The notes beneath the pieces are model-generated. The model was not told where the DNA came from and ran no database searches. It saw only the letters and a list, made by a program, of their open reading frames with translations. This document shows positions 16,783 to 25,252 of a DNA stretch of 64,000 bases, piece after piece. The position numbers were made by a program, and so were the translations under genes. The stretch's first letter is position 1. Each line of letters begins with the position of its first letter. This DNA comes from a bacterium (lineage in GTDB: Bacteria > Armatimonadota > JACIXR01): the NCBI GenBank assembly GCA_014360495.1, contig JACIXR010000002.1, positions 62,001 to 126,000 on the forward strand, read 5' to 3'.

Positions 16783-17976
16783 ATGCCCGGATTAACAGAC
16801 CATTTCATCGTTCGTTATCTTATTGAGACAAGCGGGGATTTAAAGGAAGCAAGCGAGAGGATTGCAAGGGAGGAAACAACAGGCAAATGGGTGGGCAAAG
16901 GAGAACCCACAGAATTGTTCAAGAAATGTCAGGGAACTGTTGTGGAAATAGAAGAGCTGGGAGAGGGAAAGGGAATAGCCAAGTGCGCCTTCCCCTTGAT
17001 AAATTTCCTGGAAGACGAAGACCCCTTTACCGCTTTTTGGCTTTTCGCCACAGGCGGACCAGCTTTTGAGTTCAGGGATATTGAGTGGGTGAAGATTTTG
17101 GATTTTGAATTTCCTGAAAAGATGTTGAGGAGATTCCCGGGTCCCAAGTTCGGTTTGAAGGGCATGAAAGAATTGGTGGGCATTGGCGATGATGACTTGC
17201 TTTTGGGGATGTTCGTCAAGCCCTGTGCTGGTTTGTCCGTTGAAGAAGTTGCGGAGAGATGCAAGGAGGCAGCTATTGCTGGGGTTGATATCGTTTCCGA
17301 TGATGAGAAGATGGCAAATCCCGACTATTGCCCTCTGGAAAAGAAAGTGAAAGCAGTGAAGGAGGCAATTAAGGAGGCGGAGAGAAGGGTTCTCTATTTC
17401 GCCCATATAACGACTTCGCCAGATAAAATAAGAGAAAGGGCTTATAGGGCGATAGAGGCTGGAGCGGATGGCTTGATGATTCACATCCTTGCTTCCGGTT
17501 TTCATTCCCTCTCCATTTTGGCTAAGGACAAAAACATAAATGTCCCAATTTATGTTGAGAGCGGAGGGCGCTCCATCTACGATAGGTTGCCCAATTGGGG
17601 ATTTACCAGTTCCGCCTTCGCAAAATTGGTTCGTCTTCTCGGGGGAGACGCACTCCAAACAGGGGTTGTAGGAGGTTATCTCCGTCCCGATGTTGATACA
17701 GCAAAGGAGATGACGAGGGTTATGCGAGAGCCTTTAAACGGAATCAAGGACTGTGCGCCAGCGATAGCGGGAGGATTGAAGCCTTCTAATTTACCCGATA
17801 ATCTTGCCGTTTTCGGGATTGATGTGTTCGCGGTTGCGGGAGTGGGGATTCTCTCCCACCCCTTGGGAACGAAGGCGGGAGTGAAAGCTATGAGGCAAGC
17901 CGCGGAGGCATTCCGCCTCGGAATCCCTTTGGAGGAATATGCAAAGGAACACGAGGAACTCCGCCTCGCCCTCTAA
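16783..17976 (+). CDS. RuBisCO-like protein (form IV) without catalytic lysines
   Basis: A 397-residue RuBisCO large-subunit homologue. I start at the ATG at 16783 behind AAGGTGAG. A GTG at 16774 would overlap the previous stop. The metal-site block reads DIVSDDE, so Ser172 replaces the lysine that is carbamylated in RuBisCO and in the enolase-type MtnW, while the acidic pair is kept. KPCAG replaces KPKxG, keeping Lys146 but losing the second Lys. The loop-6 region reads TGVVGGYLRPD, with Gly where GKLEG has its Lys. CO2 fixation is therefore excluded. RuBisCO-like proteins act in methionine salvage, the MTA-isoprenoid shunt and apionate catabolism. The pairing with a GH141-like enzyme hints at sugar-acid catabolism. 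Confidence 0.85.
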   Translation: MPGLTDHFIVRYLIETSGDLKEASERIAREETTGKWVGKGEPTELFKKCQGTVVEIEELGEGKGIAKCAFPLINFLEDEDPFTAFWLFATGGPAFEFRDIEWVKILDFEFPEKMLRRFPGPKFGLKGMKELVGIGDDDLLLGMFVKPCAGLSVEEVAERCKEAAIAGVDIVSDDEKMANPDYCPLEKKVKAVKEAIKEAERRVLYFAHITTSPDKIRERAYRAIEAGADGLMIHILASGFHSLSILAKDKNINVPIYVESGGRSIYDRLPNWGFTSSAFAKLVRLLGGDALQTGVVGGYLRPDVDTAKEMTRVMREPLNGIKDCAPAIAGGLKPSNLPDNLAVFGIDVFAVAGVGILSHPLGTKAGVKAMRQAAEAFRLGIPLEEYAKEHEELRLAL

Positions 17977-18104
17977 TGCCTTCCAAACTTCTCTATTTCC
18001 ACCCGCAGGACTTCTTTCCCTCGAGCATTGAAAATTAAAACTCTCTCTCCATAGTTGATGTTACTTATGGAATTTGCGGCGAGACCACTTAAATAGCAGA
18101 AAGG
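17973..18104 (-). other. 43-codon open stretch in frame behind galK
   Basis: Directly after the galK TAA (18107-18105) the same frame stays open for 43 codons and closes with a TAG (17975-17973) that overlaps the stop of the convergent RuBisCO-like gene. The translation looks protein-like (SNINYGERVLIFNARGKEVL, then RVEIEKFGRH) but has no plausible start codon. It may be a read-through extension of GalK, a decayed gene end, or the tail of a gene joined to galK. Galactokinase already looks complete without it. Confidence 0.35.
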
Positions 18105-19259
18105 TTAGGAACCCAGCGATATGATGACCCCTCCCTGCGCTGGATGGGTGAACCAGATATCGGCTTCTAAACCGGTTGCCTCTTTATATTTCCTCTTTAC
18201 TGTCTCCTCAAATCTATCCTTTGCGTGTTCTTCCAAGAGGTTAACCGTGCATCCGCCGAAGCCAGCACCAGTTAGCCTCGCTCCCAATACTCCCTCAACG
18301 CTCAAGGCAATCTCAACAAGTAAGTCCAATTCACTGCAGGAAACCTCGTATAAGTCCCTCAAAGAGAGATGAGAACCCACCATCAACTCCCCAAATCTCT
18401 TTACATCTTTCTTTTTCAAAGCGTCAACGGCGGAGAGAACCCTCTCGTTTTCCTCCACAACATGCTTCGCCCTTTTATAGAAATTCCCCGATAAAATCTC
18501 TTCCCCCATATCCCTTATCATCATAGGAGTAGCATCTCTAAGTGCCTTGACCCCAAGCAGACGCGCCGCCTCTTCACATTCCCACCTTCGCTTATTATAT
18601 TCCGATGAAACAAGCTCCCTTCTCACCTTTGAATCACATACAGCTATAAGATAACCCTTGGGTATGGGGATGTTCTCCGTCTCCAAGCTCCTGCAATCTA
18701 TGAAGAGCGCCATTCCTTCCTCGCATAATAGAGAGGCGAACTGGTCCATTATCCCGCAACGCATCCCAACGAATTCGTTTTCCGCCCTTTGACAGATTAG
18801 CGCCAACGATTTCCTATCCATACTAAATGAAGAGACAGCCTGAAAAGATAGAGCAGCTCCTACCTCCATAGCAGCTGAGGAGGAAAGTCCCGCCCCTATG
18901 GGCAAATCTCCATAAATAAGTGCGTCCATTCCATTCAACGCGACATTCTCGGAGAGAAATTTCGCCACTCCCCTCACATAATTACTCCAATTCAATTCGC
19001 CTCTTTCTATTTCCTCATCTAAGGAAAATTGGTCAAATTCTTGAAAATTTTCAGAATATAACCTTACCTCCCTATCAGTTCTGGGAGCTACTACATAGGA
19101 GATTCCCAGCTCCATCGCTATTGGTAAAACGAATCCCTCATTGTAATCGGTATGCTCCCCGATTAGATTTACCCTTCCCGGAGCGCGAACATAATATTTT
19201 GCCTCCTTCCCGAATATCTCCTTGAATCTCGCCATTCCTTCCTCGTAAATCATAATCAT
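18105..19259 (-). CDS. galK: Galactokinase
   Basis: GHMP-family kinase making galactose 1-phosphate. The galactokinase signature GRVNLIGEHTDYNEGFVLP lies near residue 28, the ATP loop PIGAGLSSSAAMEVG near 120, and the third GHMP motif LTGAGFGGCTV near 340. The length of 384 residues is normal. The start at 19259 forms an ATGA overlap with the galT stop and has AGGAGG just upstream. It works with galT and, by inference, with the secreted GH36 alpha-galactosidase encoded at 47435-49948. No galE or galM is in the window. Confidence 0.97.
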   Translation of the reverse strand: MIMIYEEGMARFKEIFGKEAKYYVRAPGRVNLIGEHTDYNEGFVLPIAMELGISYVVAPRTDREVRLYSENFQEFDQFSLDEEIERGELNWSNYVRGVAKFLSENVALNGMDALIYGDLPIGAGLSSSAAMEVGAALSFQAVSSFSMDRKSLALICQRAENEFVGMRCGIMDQFASLLCEEGMALFIDCRSLETENIPIPKGYLIAVCDSKVRRELVSSEYNKRRWECEEAARLLGVKALRDATPMMIRDMGEEILSGNFYKRAKHVVEENERVLSAVDALKKKDVKRFGELMVGSHLSLRDLYEVSCSELDLLVEIALSVEGVLGARLTGAGFGGCTVNLLEEHAKDRFEETVKRKYKEATGLEADIWFTHPAQGGVIISLGS

Positions 19260-20239
19260 TCAACCTCCTCGATTGAAAAGGGAGGTAACTCCCTCAATTC
19301 TTTCGCTTTATCCTCGGGATGCGAATCATTTATGAAGTTTCCCGCTCCAGATTCAACGCTCGCAAGATACTTCAACTTATCTTTGCTCCTATAGGGCGGA
19401 TAGAACTCAATATGATAATGGAACAAGCCAGATTTATCCTTAGAGGGTCTTTGGTGCATTACCATCATATAGGGGAGGGGAAAGGAGAATAAATTATCGT
19501 ATTTCAAAAGAACCGCTTTCAAAATCTGGGCTAAATCAAAGAGCTTTTCCTCATCATATTCATCCAAACTCGGTATATGGAGTTTGGGCATAAGGAAAAC
19601 CTCATATGGCCAGCGGGCAAAGAAAGGAACAAAGGCTATGTGGAAAGACGACTCAATGATAACCCTGTTTTCCTCCTTTTCTCTCTCCGCTATATCACAT
19701 ATCAAACATCTTCCTTCCTTCCTCTTATGCTCTCGTAAGGAGCGGATTTCGTCGTGGATGACTGGAGGGATGAAAGGAAAGGCATATATCTGCCCGTGGG
19801 GATGATGAAGGGTTACGCCAACCTCTTTCCCCTTGTTCTCAAAGACATATACATATCTGACATAGGGCAATTTAGATAGCTCCCTGAACCTATCCTGCCA
19901 GACGAGGAATAACTTATATATTCTTTCAAGGCTCTGCGTCGCCAGGCTACCCGTATGCTCGGGAGTATAAACTACAACTTCACAAACTCCCCTTGATGGC
20001 TTAACTTTGTAAAGCTGGGAGGATGAGACGGAGGGTGAGGGAGGCTTGGGGAAAAGGGAAGGAAAGCGATTCTCAAAGACGACTATATCAAAGTCCTCTC
20101 TCGGAATTTCCGTCTGCTTGCCTTCCCCACTCGGGCAAAGGGGACATTCAGATGGGGGAGGAAGAAATGTTCTCTCCATCCTATGTGTTGCAGTCATCAC
20201 CCATTCCCTTCTCAGAGGATGCCAGCGGAGCTCGGACAT
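19256..20239 (-). CDS. galT: Galactose-1-phosphate uridylyltransferase
   Basis: Exchanges UMP between UDP-glucose and galactose 1-phosphate. The HIT-superfamily active site HHPHGQIYAFPF carries the nucleophilic histidine. CPLCPSG and CLICD look like zinc ligands, and FHYHIEFYPPYR is the C-terminal conserved region. Length is about 327 residues. The ATG at 20239 is preferred: GAGGTGAGG lies five bases upstream and it overlaps the stop of the 31-codon ORF (TGATG). An in-frame GTG lies one codon earlier at 20242. Confidence 0.95.
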   Translation of the reverse strand: MSELRWHPLRREWVMTATHRMERTFLPPPSECPLCPSGEGKQTEIPREDFDIVVFENRFPSLFPKPPSPSVSSSQLYKVKPSRGVCEVVVYTPEHTGSLATQSLERIYKLFLVWQDRFRELSKLPYVRYVYVFENKGKEVGVTLHHPHGQIYAFPFIPPVIHDEIRSLREHKRKEGRCLICDIAEREKEENRVIIESSFHIAFVPFFARWPYEVFLMPKLHIPSLDEYDEEKLFDLAQILKAVLLKYDNLFSFPLPYMMVMHQRPSKDKSGLFHYHIEFYPPYRSKDKLKYLASVESGAGNFINDSHPEDKAKELRELPPFSIEEVE

Positions 20240-20334
20240 CACTTCCTCACCTCAAAGGAATAATAGATTATATACCTCCCATCCTCTTTCTTCTCCTTTT
20301 CCTTCTTCAACTTTAATCGGGGCAGCTTCTTCAT
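20239..20334 (-). CDS. 31-residue charged micro-ORF between mutL and galT
   Basis: Not a known family. It begins with an ATG (20334) that overlaps the mutL stop as ATGA, has AAAGGAGG about 11 bases upstream, and ends with a TGA that overlaps the galT ATG as TGATG. The product is MKKLPRLKLKKEKEKKEDGR followed by YIIYYSFEVRK. It is very basic and charged at first, then has an aromatic strand. Coupling at both ends is the main evidence that it is translated. It could be a true microprotein or only a coupling device that carries ribosomes from mutL to galT. Confidence 0.55.
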   Translation of the reverse strand: MKKLPRLKLKKEKEKKEDGRYIIYYSFEVRK

Positions 20335-22016
20335 CTCCTTTGGAACCTCCTTTCCAAATCTGAATAGGGGAAGACGATATAGGTAGGTCTTCCGTGGGGA
20401 CAAATGCTGGGATTCTCGCAGAGGAAAAGCTCCTCCAAAAGCCTTTTCATCTCCTCCTTCTCCAATTTATCCCCCGCCTTGATTGCGAGTTTACAAGAAG
20501 CTGTCGCAGCTACCTCCTCCATCCCTATCTTCGCTTCCCTCTCGGGCAGCTCGGTCAACTCATCAATTATATCCCTAACCAATTCCTCTATGTTCTTCCC
20601 CTCAAGTTCGCTCGGCGCAGACCTTACTATTATCTCCTGTTTCCCGAATATCTCAATAGTGAAGCCGAGCTCCTCAAATGTAGGAATCAATTGTGAGACC
20701 ATACGAAATTGGGCGGGTGAAAGGCGAAGAACGATTGGGAAAACCGCCTCCTGGGAGGATTCCCTCAATGTTAATCTCTTTCTTTTAAGTAGTTTCTCAA
20801 AGATTATCCTCTCGTGAGCGGCGTGTTGGTCTATTATCATGAGTTCATCCTTCCACTCAACGATTATGTAAGTCTTAGCCACCTGCCCTATTATCTTTGG
20901 ATATACCTCAACCTTCTCCTCAAATGGAAGGGTGGGGAGCTCGATGCCTTCCTTTTCAGGGAGAACAGGGGTAGACGGAAAAGCGACCGGTTTCAATTCC
21001 TCTTTCTTTATAACCGTTGGGGCAGAAAGGGACTGGGAAAAAGCGCTGATAACAGCCTCCCTTATAAAGGAAAACATCTCCCTCTCCCGCACGAACTTTA
21101 TCTCCAATTTCATAGGGTGAACATTCACATCCACGAGATTGGGAGGTATATCAATGAAAAGGACGCAAACGGGGTGGCGTCCAGCTGGGATGGCGCTGAG
21201 CATAGCTTCATCAATGGCTACATTGAAAAGGCGAGACTTTACGAATCTGCGATTAACGAACAGATATTGTTCCTGCCTTGTGGCTCTCGTAAAGGAGGGA
21301 TTGGAGACATACCCATGGATTCTTATATCGTTTTGTGAATAATCAATAGGAAGCATTTGGGAGGCGATTTCCTCCCCCATTATTGAGGCGATGGCGGAAA
21401 GGAGGTCATCGGTAGCTTGATGGGAGAAAACTTCCCTATTGGAGGAGAAAACCCGAAACGAGACATTGTGATGGGAAAGGGCAAATCTCTGCACCCAAGC
21501 GAGGATATAGGCAAACTCCGTTTGAGGGGCACGCAGAAACTTCAAGCGAGCCGGCGTATTGAAAAATAAATTCTCAACAATAACTGTTGTGCCCCTTGAA
21601 AGTCCAACCTCCTTCATATCTACAATCACGCCCTCAATAGCCCTTATTTCCACCCCTAAGCTGTCTTCTTCGCTCCGGGTCAAAAGACGCATTTGGGAAA
21701 CGGCAGCTATTGATGGCAAGGCTTCCCCCCTGAAACCAAGGGTAGTTATGTTATGCAGGTCCTCAGCAGAACGAATCTTTGATGTTGAATGCTTTTGAAG
21801 GGCGAGGACTGCGTCCTCCTTGCTCATCCCTATGCCATCGTCCATAACCCTTATGAGCTTCTTACCTCCATCAACAATCTCAATTAATATGTGCTTCGCC
21901 TCAGCATCAAGGGAATTTTCCACGAGCTCCTTGACAACCGATGCAGGTCTTTCCACCACCTCCCCAGCAGCTATCTTTCCCACCGTTGCTTCATCTAAAA
22001 TGATTATCTTCCCCAT
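20331..22016 (-). CDS. mutL: DNA mismatch repair protein MutL, endonuclease type
   Basis: Coordinates mismatch repair after MutS. The GHKL ATPase half has IAAGEVVERPASVVKELVEN, DDGIGM and TLGFRGEALPSIAAVS. The C-terminal half has DQHAAHERIIFE, which fits the endonuclease motif DQHA-x2-E-x4-E, and CPHGRP near the end, so it should nick DNA itself as in bacteria without MutH. Length is 561 residues. The start overlaps the AIR-synthase-fold gene by 13 bases. No mutS is in the window. Confidence 0.97.
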   Translation of the reverse strand: MGKIIILDEATVGKIAAGEVVERPASVVKELVENSLDAEAKHILIEIVDGGKKLIRVMDDGIGMSKEDAVLALQKHSTSKIRSAEDLHNITTLGFRGEALPSIAAVSQMRLLTRSEEDSLGVEIRAIEGVIVDMKEVGLSRGTTVIVENLFFNTPARLKFLRAPQTEFAYILAWVQRFALSHHNVSFRVFSSNREVFSHQATDDLLSAIASIMGEEIASQMLPIDYSQNDIRIHGYVSNPSFTRATRQEQYLFVNRRFVKSRLFNVAIDEAMLSAIPAGRHPVCVLFIDIPPNLVDVNVHPMKLEIKFVREREMFSFIREAVISAFSQSLSAPTVIKKEELKPVAFPSTPVLPEKEGIELPTLPFEEKVEVYPKIIGQVAKTYIIVEWKDELMIIDQHAAHERIIFEKLLKRKRLTLRESSQEAVFPIVLRLSPAQFRMVSQLIPTFEELGFTIEIFGKQEIIVRSAPSELEGKNIEELVRDIIDELTELPEREAKIGMEEVAATASCKLAIKAGDKLEKEEMKRLLEELFLCENPSICPHGRPTYIVFPYSDLERRFQRR

Positions 22017-23017
22017 TCCTCCTCCAATCTTGCAACTTCGTCTCTCGCTGAGAACTCCAAAGGGAAAACCCCTTCCCTTCTTTTAATTTTAATCCCATAA
22101 TCCCTCTTCTTTATCTCTCCGATTTCCCCGTAATCTATACCCTCCCTATCCAAAAGCTCTCTTACACATTCCCTCTTATCTGGTGAAATGGTGAAAAGAA
22201 GCGAGCCTGAAGCGAGCAATCCCAATGGGTTGAGGGAGAGCTTCTCGCAAATCAGTCGGCACTCGGGAAGGATGGGAATAGACTCTTCATATAACAAAGC
22301 CCCTTTATCATTTGCCCTACAGAGCTCATAGATAGCAGTTGCCAACCCTCCCTCTGTTGGGTCGTGCATTGAGGTGGCATAATTTCTGAGCAAAAGCGCC
22401 TCCCTAACAACGGAAATTCCGGGCTTAAATATCAACCGCTTTGCTCTTTCCAGAACTTCTTCCTCTACGCCGAGGGCGAGGAGCTTGGCGGTATACTCCC
22501 TCGCTAAAAGAGCTGTTCCCTCTATCGCTATCCCCTTCGTCAAGAATATCAAATCTCCTTCCTTCGCGGAGGGCACCAACACTTTCTCGGCTGAGCCCAA
22601 CATCGTTCCAACGACAATTGGTCGCTCCAAGCCCGGCGTTACCTCGCTATGCCCACCGATGACTCTGATGGAGAGCTCCCTACAGGCTTCTTCTATTTGC
22701 TGCATAATATTTATTGGAAGAGAAGCGGGAGAATCCGGAGGAAGCAGGAGAGTAACAAGGAGATAGCGAGGGACAGCTCCCATAACCGCTATATCGTTCG
22801 CGTTCACCATAACCGCATACCAACCAATTAGCTCGCTCGCAAAGGTAATGGGGTCGCTTGCCACGACCAGAAGATTCTCATCCCATCTCACAACTGCGGA
22901 ATCTTCACCAACTTTGGGACCGATTATTATCCTATCGTCCTCTAAATCCAACAGACCGATTATCTCTTCAAGCAGCTTATGGGGAATCTTCCCGCATTTA
23001 AGCCCCTCCTCCAGCAA
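22004..23017 (-). CDS. AIR synthase / HypE-fold ATP-dependent enzyme, substrate unknown
   Basis: PurM/ThiL/SelD/HypE superfamily. The N-terminal half has GEDSAVV and NANDIAVMGAVPRYLLVTL, the dimer and phosphate-binding features. The C-terminal half has MHDPTEGGLATAIYELC and the glycine-rich LLASGSLLF. It lacks the PRIC tail of true HypE and the Cys/Sec loop of SelD, and no hydrogenase genes are near. I place the start at the TTG at 23017, directly after the guaB3 stop and behind AGAGGTGAT. Starting at the ATG at 23065 would extend 48 bases into guaB3. About 337 residues. The specific reaction cannot be named. Confidence 0.8.
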   Translation of the reverse strand: MLEEGLKCGKIPHKLLEEIIGLLDLEDDRIIIGPKVGEDSAVVRWDENLLVVASDPITFASELIGWYAVMVNANDIAVMGAVPRYLLVTLLLPPDSPASLPINIMQQIEEACRELSIRVIGGHSEVTPGLERPIVVGTMLGSAEKVLVPSAKEGDLIFLTKGIAIEGTALLAREYTAKLLALGVEEEVLERAKRLIFKPGISVVREALLLRNYATSMHDPTEGGLATAIYELCRANDKGALLYEESIPILPECRLICEKLSLNPLGLLASGSLLFTISPDKRECVRELLDREGIDYGEIGEIKKRDYGIKIKRREGVFPLEFSARDEVARLEEEWGR

Positions 23018-23021
23018 ATCA

Positions 23022-24155
23022 TCACCTCTGGAGGGCTTTCCCTTCGGTTGAAATGGCGGGAGCATATGCTATCCTGACCTTTTGCATTTCTTTTATATTC
23101 GTAGCTCCGCAGGAGCTCATTGAAAGCTTGAGGGCGCCGACGAGATTCATCGTCCCGTCATCCTTTTTCGCTTCTCCGAAAAGTATTTCCTTGAGAGTTC
23201 CCAAAATACCCACATAAATCCTCGTTCCTCTGGGGAGCAGAGGATGGAAGGAAGCCATTCCCCAGTGATAGCCTTTCCCTGGCGCCTCCTCAGCTGAGGC
23301 GATTGGAGAACCAATCATGACCGCATCCGCTCCGCAGGCTATAGCTTTTGCGATATCCCCTCCCCTTCTCATACCTCCATCGGCGATGACGGGAACATAT
23401 TTGCCAGTCCTCTTGAAGAAATCGTCCCTCGCAGCTGCGGCATCGGCGATAGCAGTGATTTGGGGAACTCCGATGCCCAAAACCTGCCTTGTCGTGCAGG
23501 CTGCTCCAGGTCCAACCCCCACCAAGATTGCTGAAGCCCCGGCTTCCATAAGTTCAAGCGCCCCTTCGTAGGTGACGCAGTTGCCGATTATCACCGGTAT
23601 GGGCGACCTCTCGCAGAATGAAGGGATATCAAGGCTACCTTTAGATGACCTATGACGAACGGTCGTTATTGTGGATTGGAGGACGAAAATATCAAGACCA
23701 GCGGAAAGGCAGATGGGGAAAAACCTTTCCGCATTGGCAGGAGTTGCAGAGGCAGCAGCAACGACCCCCGATTCCTTAATTTCCCTTATCCTCTTCTCTA
23801 TCAAATTCTCCTTTATGGGTTCCCTATAGACATCCCTTATTACCTCAATTACCTTTTCTTTCGGAGCGGTTATTATCCTCTCTATCGCTTCTTCAGGCTT
23901 CTCATATCTCGTTTGCACTCCCTCTAAATTGAGGACCGCCAACCCTCCCAATTTCCCCAGAAGAGTGCAAATTCTCACATCAACCGCTCCATCCATAGCG
24001 GAGGCGAGAATGGGGATGGAAAAGCGAAAATCGCCAATTTGAAAGCTGACATCAACCTCATCAGGGTCAATCGTTTCCTCTGATGGGATGAGAGAAATTT
24101 CATCAAAGCCGAAAGTCCAATAAGCTTTGCGGTTTCTTCCTATCTCTATTTCCAC
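23022..24155 (-). CDS. guaB3: IMP dehydrogenase family protein, GuaB3 type
   Basis: TIM-barrel of the IMPDH/GMP reductase family, 377 residues, without the CBS-domain insertion of standard GuaB. The active-site loop [20 protein letters not shown] carries the catalytic Cys. The phosphate-binding segments [18 protein letters not shown] and ADAVMIGSP follow. Its build matches the GuaB3 subgroup of actinobacteria and cyanobacteria, reported to have GMP reductase-like activity. The start is a GTG at 24155 behind AGGAGG. It heads the minus-strand run guaB3, AIRS-fold gene, mutL, microORF, galT, galK. Confidence 0.88.
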   Translation of the reverse strand: MEIEIGRNRKAYWTFGFDEISLIPSEETIDPDEVDVSFQIGDFRFSIPILASAMDGAVDVRICTLLGKLGGLAVLNLEGVQTRYEKPEEAIERIITAPKEKVIEVIRDVYREPIKENLIEKRIREIKESGVVAAASATPANAERFFPICLSAGLDIFVLQSTITTVRHRSSKGSLDIPSFCERSPIPVIIGNCVTYEGALELMEAGASAILVGVGPGAACTTRQVLGIGVPQITAIADAAAARDDFFKRTGKYVPVIADGGMRRGGDIAKAIACGADAVMIGSPIASAEEAPGKGYHWGMASFHPLLPRGTRIYVGILGTLKEILFGEAKKDDGTMNLVGALKLSMSSCGATNIKEMQKVRIAYAPAISTEGKALQR

Positions 24156-24185
24156 AGGGGAATACCTCCTTTCGTTTATTAAAGA

Positions 24186-24214
24186 AGATTAACATAGCAC
24201 ATTATCTGTGTCAA
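24186..24214 (-). promoter_or_regulatory. Candidate promoter of guaB3
   Basis: On the minus strand TTGACA (24214-24209) is followed after 17 bases by TAATCT (24191-24186), a weak -10. It lies about 30 bases upstream of the GTG start. A perfect -35 compensates for the poor -10. Confidence 0.45.
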
Positions 24215-24229
24215 CCTAAATTGTATAAT

Positions 24230-24490
24230 CTCATAATATTTGAGACTCCTCGGAGGACTTCCCGTATTGCTTGACTATAAACTCCAAGAGAGGATATCTA
24301 CTGCTCTATAGCTTTGGGGAACTACGGTCTGGAGCTTTCCAGCTCACGCCATTGATTTACTAAGGAAACTCTAAATCTCCTTAAACCCAATCGCTTATCC
24401 TCCTACTCAAAATATATAGGCTTTCAGCTTATCTAAGCTTAGAACCTGGATTCACCGCGAGGCTAAGTTCTTGCCTAATTATTTGTTTTA
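24230..24490. other. Hairpin-rich non-coding segment, possible mobile-element relic
   Basis: Roughly 260 bases between the divergent guaB3 and LolA-like genes with no long open frame. Several short hairpins are visible: CTCCTCGGAG near 24243, GAGCTTTCCAGCTC near 24330, and AGCTTATCTAAGCT near 24426. The last overlaps the palindrome CTAAGCTTAG. Minus-strand translation gives short pieces such as GKNLASR and SRYPLLEFIVKQYGKSSEE, broken by stops. These faintly recall the end of an IS605-type tnpB, but I cannot confirm it. It could instead be a structured RNA. Confidence 0.35.
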
Positions 24491-24508
24491 CTATGTTAAT
24501 CTTTGATG

Positions 24509-24514
24509 TATAAT
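24509..24514 (+). promoter_or_regulatory. Perfect -10 element, near-leaderless start for LolA-like gene
   Basis: TATAAT ends 12 bases before the ATG at 24527, so transcription would begin about five bases before the start codon. No Shine-Dalgarno sequence fits that gap. The -35 region is poor. Confidence 0.5.
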
Positions 24515-24526
24515 TATATTACAGCT

Positions 24527-25228
24527 ATGCGGAAGTTGGCGATATTTTTGCTATTTTGTTTGTTCCTCCTTCCCCAATCAATAAAGGAGAGATTAGAGGA
24601 AAGATGGTCTTCTTTGAAGACCTACTCAGCAACATTGGTAGTTAAACAAGCGAAGACCTCTAAGCTCACGAAGTTAGACCCCGATTACAAATACTTCTTT
24701 AATGCGAAGAAGACGCAAATCTATTTTCGAGCTCCTCACTCCTTGAGGTTAGAGGGAACTCCCTATGGGATGTTGCGAGTCGTTTATATAATCAATAGCA
24801 ATCGCTATTTTGTCTGGGTGCCAGGAATTGGATATAAGAAAGAGGATAACTTCAAAGGGATTGACCGCAAAACTCTCTCCTTGGATTTCGGCATCATCGC
24901 TCCCGATTTCTGGAACGATTACGATTTAAGGGTTGTTGAGGAAACAAAAAATAGTTTGAAGATAGAGGCTATACCAAAGGATAACACTCGGAAGAGGATA
25001 ATATGGATTAACCCTAACGATTTATCATTGCAGAAATCCTGGAAGCTGAACAGCTTGGGGAAGTTAAATGTCTCCTATGTTTATGATAATTACTTCAAGG
25101 ACCAATCAGGTGTAGTCATACCGAGAAGAATAAAGATGTTCGCTCCAGATGGAGAGCTCGTTGCGGAGGGGGAGTTGCAGAACATAAAGATTAACTCCCC
25201 CCTTCCAGAGAAGCTTTTCTCTCCCTAA
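24527..25228 (+). CDS. LolA-like outer-membrane lipoprotein carrier fold protein
   Basis: A 233-residue secreted protein. The signal peptide (about 1-18, core LAIFLLFCLFLLP) is followed by a half-barrel LolA/LolB/LppX-like domain: KERLEERWSSLKTYSATLVV, YFRAPHSLRLEGTP, RYFVWVPGIGYKKED and late strands ending VVIPRRIKMFAPDGELVAEG. The family binds lipids or lipoproteins in the periplasm. Its presence suggests a lipid-trafficking envelope, but LolA-like folds also occur in monoderms. I use the ATG at 24527, since the upstream in-frame ATG at 24503 precedes the promoter -10 and would spoil the signal peptide. First gene of a six-gene plus-strand run. Confidence 0.78.
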   Translation: MRKLAIFLLFCLFLLPQSIKERLEERWSSLKTYSATLVVKQAKTSKLTKLDPDYKYFFNAKKTQIYFRAPHSLRLEGTPYGMLRVVYIINSNRYFVWVPGIGYKKEDNFKGIDRKTLSLDFGIIAPDFWNDYDLRVVEETKNSLKIEAIPKDNTRKRIIWINPNDLSLQKSWKLNSLGKLNVSYVYDNYFKDQSGVVIPRRIKMFAPDGELVAEGELQNIKINSPLPEKLFSP

Positions 25229-25252
25229 TCTAAATAGAAAGGGGGAAAATTG

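Noticed and set aside
16783-17976. A carbon-fixing RuBisCO or a standard MtnW enolase
   Set aside because: The carbamylated lysine and two other essential lysine positions are replaced, and no phosphoribulokinase is in the window.
22004-23017. HypE or SelD identity for the AIR-synthase-fold gene
   Set aside because: It lacks the PRIC tail of HypE and the Cys/Sec loop of SelD, and no hydrogenase or selenium genes are nearby.
24230-24490. 6S RNA, SRP RNA or tmRNA in the long intergenic gap
   Set aside because: No long terminal helix with central bubble, no SRP apical motif and no tRNA-like ends or tag frame could be found.
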